From Serratia marcescens (lineage in GTDB: Bacteria > Pseudomonadota > Gammaproteobacteria > Enterobacterales > Enterobacteriaceae), in NCBI GenBank assembly GCA_015548865.1, contig JADMXW010000015.1, positions 1 to 64,000 on the forward strand: a DNA stretch of 64,000 nt, given 5' to 3'. Every line of letters starts with the position of its first letter. The first letter of the stretch is position 1. A program made the translations under genes and the position numbers. The notes below the pieces were generated by a model. That model was not told the DNA's origin. It worked only from the letters and a program-made list of their open reading frames with translations, and made no database searches. Of this stretch, positions 63,486 to 64,000 are shown in pieces.

Positions 63486-64000
63486 CTATGCCATGTGGGC
63501 GCGGCGCAGCCGAGCTAACGTTGAACTGTACGCGTTGATATCCAGCGCGTTGACTTCATCCAATTGTTTTTTGAAACCCAGGTCGATACTTTCAACGCCG
63601 TGGATCGCGCCACAGATAGCCGTTGCCATTGCGCCGATAGTATCAGTATCTCCACCCAAATTGGCACACAGGATGGCACAGCGGTTTGGCTCAGTGTGTG
63701 CCAGATCCACCATAGCGATGGCAGCAGGTATCGACTGGATACTTTCCGTTCCGGTGCCAATCAGCTGGTAAACCTGCTCCAGTGCGGTGTCATCATCGGG
63801 CGCACTCTGCACGGTTTCCAATGCCAGGTGAAGACGAGCAGATAATGCTGGACTGTAAGTCGTCACGCGTTTTTCCTGTGCAGCTTGTGCTACTGCGGGT
63901 AATGCAGCACGAATCTCCGGCCAGTGATTTCCGGCAATACCCTGAGATATGGCCCAGGCGATAACGGTAGCACTGGCAACGGCGATATCTGATTTGTGAG
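63486..64000 (-). CDS. yegU: ADP-ribosylglycohydrolase family protein YegU, 3' part (window-edge partial)
   Basis: C-terminal 171 codons of a larger gene that continues beyond the window; the frame is open to base 64000 ('HKSDIAVASATVIAWAISQG' is the first readable part). 'CANLGGDTDTIGAMATAICGAIHG' is the Mg-binding Asp motif of ADP-ribosylglycohydrolases. Alignment with E. coli YegU is good through to the end, apart from a shorter tail. The family removes ADP-ribose or acts on related N-glycosides; YegU's substrate is not known, and its E. coli operon includes a nucleoside carrier and a sugar kinase. Confidence 0.9.
   Translation of the reverse strand, partial: HKSDIAVASATVIAWAISQGIAGNHWPEIRAALPAVAQAAQEKRVTTYSPALSARLHLALETVQSAPDDDTALEQVYQLIGTGTESIQSIPAAIAMVDLAHTEPNRCAILCANLGGDTDTIGAMATAICGAIHGVESIDLGFKKQLDEVNALDINAYSSTLARLRRAHMA

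Overview
The window reads as a chromosome segment of a plant- or soil-associated member of Enterobacterales, most likely Pectobacteriaceae (Pectobacterium/Dickeya/Brenneria type) or a close relative. Housekeeping proteins (UspA, PitA, PrlC, RsmJ, Gor, AvtA, GhrB, YegU) are close to their E. coli counterparts. The core order yhiN-pitA-uspB-uspA ... rsmJ-prlC ... rlmJ-gor matches the E. coli 78-min region, with accessory blocks inserted between the core genes. Intergenic copies of a short inverted-repeat element ending in a TATACCC-type terminus also fit this group. Genus assignment is inference. No tRNA, rRNA, CRISPR array, insertion sequence or prophage was recognised.

Layout. 1-1.7 kb: a CSS/EAL diguanylate-phosphodiesterase gene that has lost its 3' half, then a repeat element. 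1.7-9.8 kb (minus): a UhpABC sugar-phosphate sensing system joined to an AfuABC sugar-phosphate ABC importer, in place of UhpT. 9.9-14.4 kb: rhodanese; a MocR-type regulator divergent from a YggS-like PLP-binding protein and a second serine hydroxymethyltransferase; a LysR remnant. 14.4-19.1 kb: a copper-type TonB receptor with a DUF2946 partner behind a Fur-like site; the AcuR/AcuI acrylyl-CoA reductase pair. 19.2-24.7 kb: an M24-fold protein without its metal ligands, divergent from two RraA-like aldolases and an MFS carrier, plus a LysR regulator. 25-27.9 kb: an EamA exporter, a DoxX-like protein and a TetR regulator with a perfect 44-bp palindrome.

28-34.4 kb: core yhiN, pitA, uspB, uspA, then gdhA. 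34.5-41.6 kb: a GC-rich stem-loop element; a ribose-type ABC transporter operon ending in a His-rich LVIVD beta-propeller, divergent from hcxA, with tandem MetJ-like boxes in the shared promoter region; a decayed hipBA module. 41.7-44.5 kb: rsmJ-prlC. 44.7-50.1 kb: a cell-surface-signalling heme-type receptor, ECF sigma factor, FecR-type regulator and dedicated TonB. 50-53 kb: yghW, rlmJ, gor. 53-58 kb: a TetR-controlled EmrAB-type tripartite efflux operon with its own NodT-type outer-membrane factor. 58.4-64 kb: avtA, a PqaA-family hydrolase, ghrB, yegW and the 3' part of yegU, cut by the window end.

The strongest candidates for new biology are: (1) the divergon at 34.7-41 kb that appears to be under the methionine repressor; (2) the RraA pair + MFS + metal-less M24 module; (3) the MocR/YggS/GlyA2 unit. 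The UhpABC-AfuABC arrangement is a clear sensor-importer pairing of known components.
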